The notes beneath the pieces are model-generated. The model saw only the letters and a program-made list of their open reading frames with translations. It did not search any database and was not told the origin of the DNA. A DNA stretch of 64,000 nucleotides from Episyrphus balteatus (taxonomy: Eukaryota; Arthropoda; Insecta; Diptera; Syrphidae). Made by a program: the position numbers and the translations under genes. The stretch covers positions 49,552,094 through 49,616,093 of the forward strand of contig NC_079136.1 in NCBI RefSeq assembly GCF_945859705.1. Reading direction: 5' to 3'. Positions 37,771-49,019 of the stretch are shown piece by piece. The stretch's first letter is position 1. Each line of letters begins with the position of its first letter.

Positions 37771-39837
37771 AAATAAAAAGTAGGTACCTTCTTGTCAGCC
37801 CTAATTTATACTTTCATCTACACGTAGCTTACAGTACACAAATATTCTTTAAAAAAACCTACTTATGGATGGGTTATTAATAGACGCACTATAACATTAT
37901 CTTACATTGTTTCTGTTTAATCCAACAAGTCATGCTAAATCAATCAAGCAAATTCAAGAACACTTTGTAAAAAACTTTGTACTTAAGTTTTTTTGTTAAC
38001 ACAATTTAACAAAAACAAAAGAACGAAAAACTATAACACGTAACACCCTTGTGCCTACTTTAATACCATAAGTATCAAGTTAATCGGAGGCACACACACT
38101 AACCAACTTGAAGTATTTTTACCAAAAAATCAGATAAATTACCAACAAAGGACTTGAATAGCTTTGTGTTTGTCACCCAACTTGAGAGTTTATCCTGCGA
38201 GAGGGACTATTAATTTATATATGATGTCGTAGAGGTATACCCACTTTGGTCACCTAGTATATAAAAGAATACCCCCTAAGGGTGTAATCAATTGGGGAGG
38301 AATACACTCGTATAGATAAGGCTAAAGAATTGAAGCAAAGTACTAGACAAAAATAAAAATAGTAGAACAATGTCCTTGTCCAGGATGGAACATACGACAA
38401 CAAAATGAAAAATACAAAATTGACTTTTGGATTTTTTCTTCATTTTGTTTGAAGTCTTTTTGTCATTTATAAACGTTGACGAACAAGAAAAAAACAAAAG
38501 ACAGAAAATTAAAGTCCTTGTCAGGTAGTGTATGTAGGTTGAAAACAAGAAGAAGAAGAAAATGTCCTTTATTGCGTGTGTTTGACAGTAGCAGAAGCAG
38601 CGTAAAGAATTCGTATATTTCTTTTTTTGGTTTTGTTGTTGGTAACAATTTCATGGTCGAATAACTTCAAAGTGAAGAATTTCTCTTCTTGATCAGTGTT
38701 TACTTTAATTAAGTTCAAAAGTGAAATAAAAAAAAAAAAACATTTTTTTTTTGTTGTTCTTTCTTTTGGAAGCAAAATAATAGTACAGAAGCTGCATGGG
38801 CCAAGGCCGTAGTTGTAGTGGTACTTGGATAGATCAGAGAGTGAGTTTTTTTGAAACATTAAATTAAATTAACTGTCTGGAAGCTTGACACAGTCGTTAT
38901 GTTTAATTAAACAGAAATGACTTGACCATTTTGCTACAGTTAAATAAAATTTAACGAAGCAACATTTAATCACACAAGCAGGCTGTTTTTTGCTTTGAAA
39001 AATTAAAATAAAATCATCAAATCATTGAAAGGACAAGGAGAAAAGAGAGCACTTAAAAAAGAGATGTTTAATATTCAATATCGTTAATATACTGCAATTT
39101 TTATCCTCTTAAACCCGGTTTTAGAAAAAACTATTCATCTTTGACAAAATGAAAAGTTCTTTTTATCGGCTATTGAAAAGCCTTAGTTAAAAAAAATTAA
39201 ATACTGTACTTCATAAAGATTCATTTCTACATACACCAAAGAACTTTTGAATCCTTTCATTACTTAGGAACATTGATTCCGATCAAAAATTAATTCACTC
39301 AAATTTAAATAATTTTAATATCATCTTTAAAAACCTTTTCAATTTTCTTTAGAAAAACCAAACATTCAAAAGATATTATCACCTAAAGACGTTAGTGAAA
39401 AACTATTTCACACTTAATTGTTATAAATAGTTAAATGTTTGATAACAGAGAATGTAGGTGTGTTAATCCCACTCACATCCTTCCAATCCAACTTTTGTTA
39501 CAGCCATCTTGAAAAAAGGGAAACATTTTCTGCACTTTGATAGGTACAGGATTAAGAAAATACTGACCCTTGAAAGAAATTTGGTGATGAAAATACCAGT
39601 TTCTTCAGATACCTAGCTCCTTTGAAAAAGGTTAATATTATTTTCTAGGTTTTAAAAATTTGATTACAAAAATTTTCAAAATTTTGTTCAAAATTTTCGA
39701 ATTTATTTCAATTCAAAATACTTGCTTAAGCCCTTTCATTTTCGTTCCAGAACGAAAAATTTTATATAGAAATTTAACTTTCATACATGCTTTTCCAAAA
39801 ATTCTCATAATTTATTGTACTCAAGCCACAATTTTGC
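37771..39837. other. AT-rich intronic DNA
   Basis: Nothing recognised. Frames between 38288 and 38859 overlap each other on both strands and are biased to F, L and K. Confidence 0.45.
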
Positions 39838-40025
39838 ACACAAATTTCTTATTGTCAGTAAAGCTGAAGGCGATGACAAGGCGGAAAATTTGCTTGTTGA
39901 TCAAGGGTTTCGTTTGATGAAGTTTGGAACGCCTTCCGGTCCAGCTGATTTCTTTAATAGGATTCTTCTTTGGCTCACATGTTCGGTCTATCAACTGGGT
40001 CAGTTGCAGGATTTTAGTCTGTGAG
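39838..40025 (+). pseudogene. short coding-like island of unknown origin
   Basis: About 190 bp with distinctly higher GC than its surroundings. The plus strand reads SKAEGDDKAENLLVDQGFR, then about 40 more sensible-looking residues to the stop at 40022, immediately before a GTGAGTA sequence that resembles a splice donor. The opposite strand is also open over 126 codons (39821-40201), so strand is uncertain. No family was recognised. It may be a captured exon, a transposon remnant, or chance. Confidence 0.25.
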
Positions 40026-42190
40026 TATTGCCTTACACGTGTTAGTAAGAGGATCTTTTGGACATTTGCTTCAGCTTCCCCAAAGAAGATTTGATTTGAT
40101 GTTACCTTCGAAGTGGAAAACAAATGCTTCTGATTTTTCCTGCGATGTTGTTGTTTTTCTTCCTCTGAAAACTTTATTTTTGAACTTTTGAATAAGTTCA
40201 CTTTAATCTAGATTTATAAATCTAAAAACTGATAACTATCATTTTCATTGATTCTGAAGAACCTTAATTTTGGCAATCCTCTTATCTAATTCCCTAGTGA
40301 TCTTGTAGATTTTCTAGAAGAAGATCGTTTAATGACCATAACCATTCTATGTTTTTTGACTTGAGTGTCAAACGCAACATTGTATGCAAAGAAAAGTAAA
40401 AAATGATTCATCCCAACTAACTTTAGTCTAACTAACTTTTGCCAAAAACGGTTATCAAGGTTTTAAAGGTCATAAAATACTCAACAATAATTGAAACCCA
40501 AAATCACTTTTGTGGACCTTATGGCTAAAAAAATATTACTTCTTAAACTTCGTCAATTTGTCGAAATCCAAAAACTTTAATACTATTTTTAGAACAATTA
40601 GTCCAGTCAGTTAAGAATTTTCGATTAATTTTTTGTAGACGTTTTTTGGATTTTGACTAAACAAAAGTCTATTTCGTAGTGCATAAAGTAGTTTTTTTTT
40701 TAAGATCCAAACTATGTTGAATAATAATGGGTCTAGTGACCTATACTCTCAATTGTTCCCTTTTGCAAGTTGTTAGCGCCAAGATAGAAAGCAATAAGAA
40801 GCCCTGGTTATTTTTTTTTTTTTTTTCAACCAAAAATGGAAAAAAACTATGTATTTCTATTTTTAATATCGATAACGATTTGATATAAAAATATCGACAC
40901 ATAAGAATAATTAACAAAGTTCATAAAATTCTCAAAACAAAAGAACACCCTGTACTTTTTCTTAATTATTACCTCAAAGTCTCCACACTCCAATTACACT
41001 TATATATAATAATTCTGCCAACCGTCCAGTCCAATAAACCCAGTTCTTCAATTTGAAACTTAACTAATAACAGTAACCAAAAAAGTAACTAACTCTGGTG
41101 TATACTTTTTGTAGCCATTAATTTAATATCCATGAAGAGAAAAGTTTATGTGCCATGTCAAGCCAATAACCATCATCATCATCATCAAGTAAAGAGAAGA
41201 ACGAAAAGTCCAAAATGAACAATTTTCAAAACTCTCAATTAACAAAAAAAAAAAAAACCCTTTTGAACTTTTGATGGAGTCTTCTGATGATGGTTATATA
41301 TACCACCCATAACCTCTTTACCACTGACTGACGACTCTTTTTGTGTTTCATAAAATAATTTCATTCAAAAACCAAACATACAATTTCGTTTCTCTATGTA
41401 AGGTAAAGTTGTATGGCTTTGAGAAAAAAGGTGTACCTATGCCATAGGGATGGTCTGGTCATGTGATTAAAGAAGTTAACGTTACAACCTTTTCCCATCT
41501 TCAATTATCATACGAAGATAACTTTAACTGAACTTTCAAAACTTTCGTTCAGTTTTTGTTTTCTCTTTTTTTTTTTTTTCAATTACAATAAATGTTTTTC
41601 TCGTTGGTGGTGGAAAATATCAGTTGTTCAGGGGTTTTCAAGTTTCCCATTTTGCCAATTTTTGGTTTTAACGAAGATGCAAAATCTCAAATATTTTGAG
41701 GAAAATTTAATTAAAAACTTATGCTCTTTTGCGATGGCCTGACTTTATATAGAAGGACGACCTCTCCTAAAAGTTTTCCCAGGAAAGCACGAACACTTAG
41801 AGACTGACAATCATGTCAAAGTTCAAAGTTCACCCATCAGTGAAAAACAAAAGAGCGATATAGTATGTTCCAAAGTCTCGAGAGAGTACTTAAATGGATA
41901 ATAGAATTTAAGAAGCTTTTGCTAAATGGATATTCGAAAATTTGATTTGTGGTCTTGAGATTGTTAAGTGTAGGGTAAAATATTCGAGGTTAAAGGTGGT
42001 TGGTGTAATTATTTGATCTTTAACTTTCCATCATGAATATTTTCTTATAGACCGCCTACACAAGGTCGTTATAAAAGTTTCATATAACAAAGAACTTATA
42101 TTGTATAGTTTTTATATTTGATTGATGTCCTTTTTTTCTGGAAGGATATAATTTATTGATTTTCTTTTTTGTTTTGTTTTTGTTTTATAG
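40026..42190. other. AT-rich intronic DNA upstream of the complexin exon
   Basis: Contains a short (CAT)n tract at 41172-41188 and poly-T runs. No coding signal until the complexin acceptor at 42190. Confidence 0.5.
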
Positions 42191-42360
42191 GCGCAGTTGG
42201 TGGAGATAGTGAAGGTGGTGATGGAGATGACAAAGAGAAGGCAGAGGAGGAGGAGAGGGAGCGTCAGGAAGCCATCCGAGAGGCTGAAGAACGACGAAAA
42301 GAGAAGCATCGTAAATTGGAAGAGGAACGGGAGAAAATGAGACAGGACATTCGTGATAAG
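42191..42360 (+). CDS. cpx: complexin, internal coding exon (accessory helix and start of central helix)
   Basis: Complexin binds the assembled SNARE complex at the presynaptic membrane and clamps or promotes synaptic vesicle fusion. The exon is 170 nt. It is preceded by a T-rich acceptor ending TTTTATAG and followed by a good donor, GTGAGT. Its first two bases (GC) complete a glycine codon begun in an upstream exon (phase 1), and it ends on a whole codon (phase 0). The 56 full codons start AVGGDSEGGDGDDKEK, then give a charged accessory helix (EEEERERQEAIREAEERRK) and the beginning of the SNARE-binding central helix (EEEREKMRQDIRDK). The central helix is cut by the intron immediately after DK. 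It carries leucine in RKLEEER, where I recall methionine in the Drosophila protein. The upstream exon for the amphipathic N-terminus was not found in the window. Identification is by direct recognition of a highly conserved family. Confidence 0.96.
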
Positions 42361-42829
42361 GTGAGTTATAATAATAACAAGATTAAAAAAAATGCATTGT
42401 GGGCGGATTATGCCTTAAGGGATTATGGATTTTTTTTGTAGGTAAACAAAAAAGGACTATTTAGGGACTTTTTTAGTTTGTTTTTACTTAAATAAAGAAA
42501 ATTCATCTAAAATTCATTATCCTCGTTCGAGTTGATGACATTTTACTGTCACTTTCAAAGTTAAATATTTAAAGATTGGAAGGATAAACAAAAGTGAGGA
42601 TATTAATGTGGCTAACGACTGATTGTCACGAAACGAATGATAAATTTATTCTTGATGTAGCAATAAATTTGACAGAATTTGATAAAAAACAACGAGTTAA
42701 CAAAGAAAATAACATGAATTTGGAATTAATGTGTGTTTCGTTAAGTTTTCGTTTGGACTTTTTTTGTTTTGTTTTGTAGACTCACGGAACTTGATAAATT
42801 ACTATAGTAAAATGTTCTGAAAAACAGTT

Positions 42830-44235
42830 TCGTTCAGTTAAGTGATTGTTTAAAGGACTTTTTAAGTTGACGATACTAAGCTGATGCGTTGATGCTTTTT
42901 AACTTGATGCAAATGAATTTGGACCGAAATAAGTTTAATTATACAAAATTAAAGTATTCCACAGCTTAACGAAACTCAAGAAATTTCAACGGAATTCAAT
43001 TAAATTTATATGAGATTGTTTTTTTTCAAGAATCATGTTTATGCTTACGCAATTGAAGAGGTTCCACTAAAAATATTCGTTAAGTGATTCGTTAGTGATT
43101 TCTACATTTGACTCGAAAGTATTTACTTTGGTACTAAAGCTCACGATGCATTTTAACTTCTTTGTAAAGTCTATTGATCTAGAAAAATGGAATAGGAAAA
43201 GGACTTTTCAGAAAACTTTGTGTAATTTGACGGTGCTTTGATTTGAACTCCTTTATTAAAATAAATCCGTTTTTTAACGAAACTTAACGAATAACAAAAG
43301 CAATCGAATGGAACTGACTTATATGGATGTAGTTGTATGAAAAAAAAAACTTTCGTTAACTCTTGTAATTAATAGCACTTTTGAAAATTTATTTTGCAAT
43401 TTGTAAGTGCTGGAATTAACTACTTGTTAGTTTTTCTGAACTGAAATAGTCACAAATATGCTGGCTAACAAATTCTGTTCACTTAACGAAACTCAAAAAT
43501 CTGCGAGTAACATATGGAAAGTCGACCAAGCTTGATATTTCTCATATGGAGATCAAATGATTTTTGTCATAAGTTGAATACAATCGATGAAGTTGCACCA
43601 AAAAAATCTTCGTTCAGTTAACTTATTCTTGATTTATAAATTGAGCGAAAATAAGTGAAATTAAGATTTCTTTAAATCTCTAACGGAACTCTCTCGTTCA
43701 GGAAAGTATTTAAATGTGATCGCAAACATATTTTTTTCACTCAACGAAACTGGAAGAATTTCCAGAAAACTTAACGAAACTTGAAGAAATGCTTTCAAAA
43801 TGGCTGATGATTGTCATTAGTTGACAATAATGCAAACAGTTGATAGAAAATAAAAATCAATTAGTTCTTTGAAGAAGAAATATGGAATTTTTCGACTTGT
43901 CGAGACAAAATAGTTCAGCAAACATTTAGTCTCTGCTGTTTTTTTGATATTAAATCTAAAAAAATGTTAACTTTACATTTTTTTTAATATAACGAAGATT
44001 TACAAATACTTAGAATACTTAACGAAACTTAATACTTTACTTGAATAAGTAGTCTAAGTGTGTCAGTCGTTTTCCTGACAGTCATTTCTACCTAACCTAA
44101 CCTAACGAAACTTAACCGAAATTAACGAAAATCAATGGAACTTGGTAGAAATTTTTAACTACAATTTTTTTAAAATGAAGCACAAAAATGTGCAAAATTA
44201 TAAATTTGTGAACTAAACGAAACATAAAACAATCT
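42830..44235. repeat. cluster of dispersed TTAACGAAACTTAA-type motifs
   Basis: The motif TTAACGAAACTYRA or a close form occurs near 42966, 43274, 43482, 43741, 43769, 44019, 44101, 44122 and 44213. Opposite-strand CGTTCAGTTAA forms occur at 42831 and 43611. Spacing is irregular (28 to over 300 bp) and the sequence between is not obviously repeated. It could be a decayed tandem repeat or clustered binding sites in the intron just after the complexin exon. Confidence 0.6.
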
Positions 44236-45293
44236 CTAGTTCTCGCAAACGGTCATCAATTGATTTTTTAATCAAATCGCTTATTTAAATGGACTAATAA
44301 GTTCTTCTGAAGGATCCATACACGTTCGAGCCGAGGACGGATTAACCGTGATCCAATTTCATTTGAAACTGCATTTTTTCTTAGTTTCCTTAAAGGAAGT
44401 TCCTTTTTTATTTACCTTATCGTTAATTTATAATCAAGTTTGTTGATAAAAACCTTTTATAACCTTTACAAAACAAATAAAAATAAAAAAACACCATGAC
44501 GTTTGCCAATTGATAAAAGTCTATTCGAAATAAAAACCCTTAAGTTTAAGATACCACAACTAGATGTTTTATGGGAAGTAAAAAAAAAAAACAAAAAAAA
44601 AAAAAAAACCTTTTGACCTCTAGTCCTTAAAATAGAACACACACATATATATCCTAGACACGAACTCCATGATTTATTGCCAAATTGCATGACTTCTACT
44701 AAAAAAACAAAAACAATACAACGTTTTTTTTTTAAGATTGTTGGGTTCGGTATTAGAGTTGGAATTTTTTTGTAACACCCAAAATAAAAACCTAAACAGG
44801 AACTCAAGAACTTAGAATATACTGAAGTTAAAGGTGATAAGGGTGCCACTATAATATTCTTTGGGTTGTGTATTTTTTTTTATTAATGCGTTGGGAAGCA
44901 GAAAGAACTTGAACTACTAATTTTAGCATTTTATTTTCGCGGCAAAAAAGGAGACATCTCGTGACAGATTTGAATTAACACAAATAAAAAACTATAACAC
45001 GCAATACTTACTATTACTGACTATAGTGACTATGTATACATTATACGAATGTGAGCATTTGAATAATGATATAAGTTTTTTCTATGTTTTGAAGAGTTGA
45101 AAGCTTTCACAATATGTGGCCATTTTGTTGTGTTAATGGTTTTTTCAAAGGTTTTTTTTTTTTTTTTTTGTTTACTTCGGTGTTGTACAAATGAACCTTT
45201 TAGGGTGATGATGGTTTATTTTATAAGCCAACATTTGTATACAAAACAGTGTGTTTATGATGTATTGCGGGTAAGGTACCTTTTACAAGTAAC
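44236..45293. other. AT-rich intronic DNA
   Basis: No feature recognised. Minus-strand frame 44466-44849 is low-complexity and rich in F, L and S. Confidence 0.45.
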
Positions 45294-45610
45294 GAAGCGT
45301 TACTGTCTTAGAAAATTCGTTATTCGTATGTTTTGTTATTGGTACTAGAAGAGTAAAAAAAACATTCAAAACACATGAAACATACGAAAGTAATCACTAC
45401 TGATATTATTTATGTTAGCACTAAGACCAAAAGTAACGCAAACGCGCCGAACAAGCAATGAAACGTTACTGCCTCAACAAAATCGTTATAAGTTTATTTC
45501 GTTACTGGTACTAAAAGAGTAACAAAATATATAAAATACACGAAACTTACGAAAGTAACGATAGTAACGATATAATGGATGCGGTTACCAAAACCAAAAG
45601 TAACGCAAAC
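45294..45610. repeat. two-copy tandem repeat, period about 167 bp
   Basis: Copy 1 (45294-45443) and copy 2 (45460-45610) share, in order, CGTTACTG, AAATCGTTAT-like, GGTACTARAAGAGTAA, CATGAAAC/CACGAAAC, TACGAAAGTAA and ACCAAAAGTAACGCAAAC. Copies are about 75-80% alike. The ACGAAAC-type words also recall the motif cluster 1-2 kb upstream. Confidence 0.8.
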
Positions 45611-48493
45611 ATTGAGGTACTAATTTTTTTTTATAGGTACTTATATATTGTCAGGAATACCAATCTTAACACCTCTCGGAAAGTGTTAAATATTGTCAAA
45701 CAGTTTGAACTTCTTTTATTGTCAAAATGGCGGTTTTAAAACACCTCAATTAGAGCACATTTGCGCCATTTTGATATCATTTGTAAGGCTCTTACTCAAT
45801 TGCGTTATCGTGGATGTTACTCAATTGTGTTATTGTTCCCATTGCTTGGTTTGGAGCTTGATAACTTTGACATTTAGAGAGTTTTGATTTATATCCATCT
45901 TCCCCAGTAGCAGTGGTTTACGTGACAGCCTTCTGTCTCAAACTTTTCTTGGCACGGCCCTTCCCTAACCAAGTTAGTTCAGCAAAATAACCAATGTCAA
46001 AGTTTATTTATCAAAAGGGATTCTGTGATTGTTCACACACTTAAGTCCTATTTACCGTAACGTTTTTTTGCGCGCAAACTTTAAATCCAAATACTTCATT
46101 TTTATTTCTCAAAACACCCTTTTCACTTATCAAAACCAACAATCCTAGTGGGTTTGATAAGTCTAAAACTTTAACATTACGATTGAGTTGAAATTAACAA
46201 CTTTTCTTTTTAACTTAACCAGATTCCATCATCAAATCAAAAAGATATTCATATTAAAAATATTTTACTAAAAATCATGAAACAAACAAAAAGTACTGCC
46301 AGATGTGAAGTAATTTGAGCACCAGTTAATCTAGAATTTATTAAATAAAATTCATTGGTCCTGACAGTTCTCTTATAAGAACAAAGAAAAAAAAACCAAT
46401 CCTTGTGACACAAAAACACTTACGATTTGTTAAATAATGTCAATGTCAATCTCTGTCATTTGTCAATTCAAAGTTATTACATTTCTGATGATTTGATTTA
46501 GATTTTCTTTTAGATGAATTTTCTAACTAAAATATAAATGAAATTTAAATCAAAGAACAAAATTGTTTGCATGCGAATGTCTTTTTCCTAGAAAATTGAC
46601 AAAGACATTAAATAATGATGTTGTCATATCAAAAATTGCTGGACAGATGAGGGAGAGCAAAATGATTACGAAAATTAATATAAATTTGCTTGTCAAATAT
46701 ATTTCTTCTTTCATAACGAAACATATTTTAACAAACAAGGATTAAAGTAAAGGAAAAATAATAAAAAGCTTTGAGTTGAAAAAAAAAAAGGATCTGACTT
46801 TGTTTGTTTCATAACAAAACAGAAGCAAAGCAAAAGTTTTTTTCTTTCTACTACCAATTTTTAATAGTGTTGACAAAGTGTTTTCCTGAAGATTACCTGT
46901 GTTTATACGAGGTATACAATATATGAGAAGAGTCAGTGTGTGTTTATCCTAGTTTTTCCATTAGAGTGGACAGGATAAAATACATTATACAAAATATACT
47001 CTGTAGAAACAATTAACAAAAGGAAACGATGTAGAAGAAAATGAGGTAAAGTAGAAAAAAAGAAAGAAGCAATGAACTGAAGTTTTTTTTTACATATTTT
47101 TTTTTTTTTTTTTGAAAATTGAAGGACCACAAAGAGGATATTTGCATGACGACCCAAATTTATACAAAAATTAGGGTTAACATTGTTGTTTTGTTTTTCA
47201 TGTGAATGAACTTATTCAAAGATTTTATTCAGGTAGGATTATAATCCTTTCAAGAGAATCGATTAGTTTCAAAAAAATGTGTTTTTTTTATTAAAATCTG
47301 AAGGGTTTGAAGAAGAAGAAGACCATTGACCTGGAAAAGGCTCCAGTCCACAAAACAAAGCAGTTAATAAAGACTCTTCACAAAAATAAATAGACTTATT
47401 TTTTATAAACTTTGAGCTCTATATTAGAACTTTCCTGGTATTAAAATTGTCGAAATTTCAAAATATTTCAAAATTCACAGAAATCAATTAAGACTCAAAA
47501 TAAAAAAAAAATTGTGCCCTAAATTAATTCAAAAGAATTTTACTAAAAAAAAAACATTTTAAAATCAGGAGCTTAAATCAAAGCCCCTCAATGTGTTTAT
47601 ACCTGTTAAGAGTATTTGTGAGGAAAGTTCACACTTTGTATTTAAATGACAAACAAATTCTCAGGAATTTCTGTCCCCATGGCTACTTATAGAATTTCAC
47701 AAACAATAGAGAAAACGAGAGTCCTTGTCGTCTCTATATAAATTCCTATAAACAACATAGGCAAGTGGCAGGCACCCTCTGTGGATGGTGTCAATTGTGC
47801 CCCAAAGGATTTTCTCTTAATTACCTTAAATAATTCACCCTAAAAATAAAGGAAAGGTACATTTTAATACCTACTACCACCACCATTACCATGACGGTAT
47901 TTTATTTTTTGATGTCTCCCTTTTATTTTGTAAGGTATTTCGTACAAAATTTATTGATGTCCTTTAATGCTGGTGCAAATGAAGACTCACCTTATTTTTT
48001 TTTTTTTTGTTCAAGGATTTATTGAAAATATAATATACAAGAAAAGTAGACTATACTATGAAGGTGAAAATTCCTCTAAAAATAAATTTAAATGTATTTG
48101 GAAGCAACAAATTTTAAAAAAAATATATTATATATATAGGGTGACTTTGATGTGATTGGCATTTTAATTTTAAATTAACTCTCAATTTATTTATAGTCTC
48201 TGTGTAAACTGGTGTTCAAATATATTGTAATTGGAATTTTCTTTGGAAACGAACCGTAAAATATTTGATAAACTCACAAAATTCACAAAAAAGTATTCAT
48301 AATTGAGTTGGATTAATTTATTGGGTTTTTCACTTATTTTTTTTTTTTTTTTCATTTTTGTAATTATTTATTAATCTGAATTTTATTTATTTTTTTTTGT
48401 TTTTCGTAATAAATTTTAGTGCATAAAAAAAAATAAGAAAAAAAAAAAAAACAATGCTAGCAAAACATGGAATCTCTCATATTATCCTTATAT
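45611..48493. other. AT-rich intronic DNA
   Basis: No gene or element recognised. A CAG|GTAGGA sequence at 47232 resembles a weak recursive splice site but lacks a strong pyrimidine tract. Confidence 0.45.
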
Positions 48494-48564
48494 GGGGGTC
48501 AAATTGACTCTAGTAGGGAGTCCGTTTTTAATAGCGACTCCCTAACGGAGTCAGATTGATTCCT
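48494..48564 (+). ncRNA. candidate pre-miRNA-like hairpin
   Basis: The stem pairs 48494-48522 with 48536-48564. GACTCTAGTAGGGAGTC faces GACTCCCTAACGGAGTC, with outer GGGGGTCAAATTG against CAGATTGATTCCT. About 25 of 29 positions pair, counting G-U pairs, with a 13-nt gap that forms the loop. Size and shape fit an intronic miRNA precursor, and the local GC content stands above the flanks. No known miRNA was recognised, and a small palindromic repeat is an equally good explanation. Confidence 0.3.
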
Positions 48565-49019
48565 TTAAGGTAATTCAACCTAAAAAAGAAAAATCATCTA
48601 TATTGTAGTGCTTTGAAGTGAAAAAAAAAATATAATAAAATAAATCAAAAAATAAGTGCTGTAGTGCTATTTTACTTTTTAATTTTTAAACACGAGTTTA
48701 TTATTTTTTTTTATTGGGTTAACAGTTTTAGTTGTTTCGTTTTATTCAACATAATATCAATTCTTTTATTTAAATTTAGTTTTTAAATTTTTGTATTTCT
48801 TCCAAAGAACCAGGCAAAACACCATCAAACATTTGGTTTTGTTAACAAAGTCCGTTAATTTAAAATTTATCCGTTGCAAGTGGTTTTTTCGAAAACGCCG
48901 ATATGCCTAAGACTTAAACGGGAAAATAATGTACTGTCATTTTTAACTTAATAGTCGAAGAGGCAACCGTGCGTCGGTTACATATAAAAAAAACACTAAA
49001 ATCACTTCATTTTTAACTA

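Noticed and set aside
42431..42447. TTTTTTTGTAG|GTAAAC 80 bases after the complexin donor as a recursive site
   Set aside because: Too close to the exon to be useful and the donor is poor; a T-run followed by TAGGTAA is expected by chance here.
44094..44108. CCTAACCTAACCTAA as an interstitial insect telomere repeat
   Set aside because: Only three units, inside a cluster of similar CTTAACG words, so chance is the simpler reading; telomerase-type repeats are also not expected in flies.
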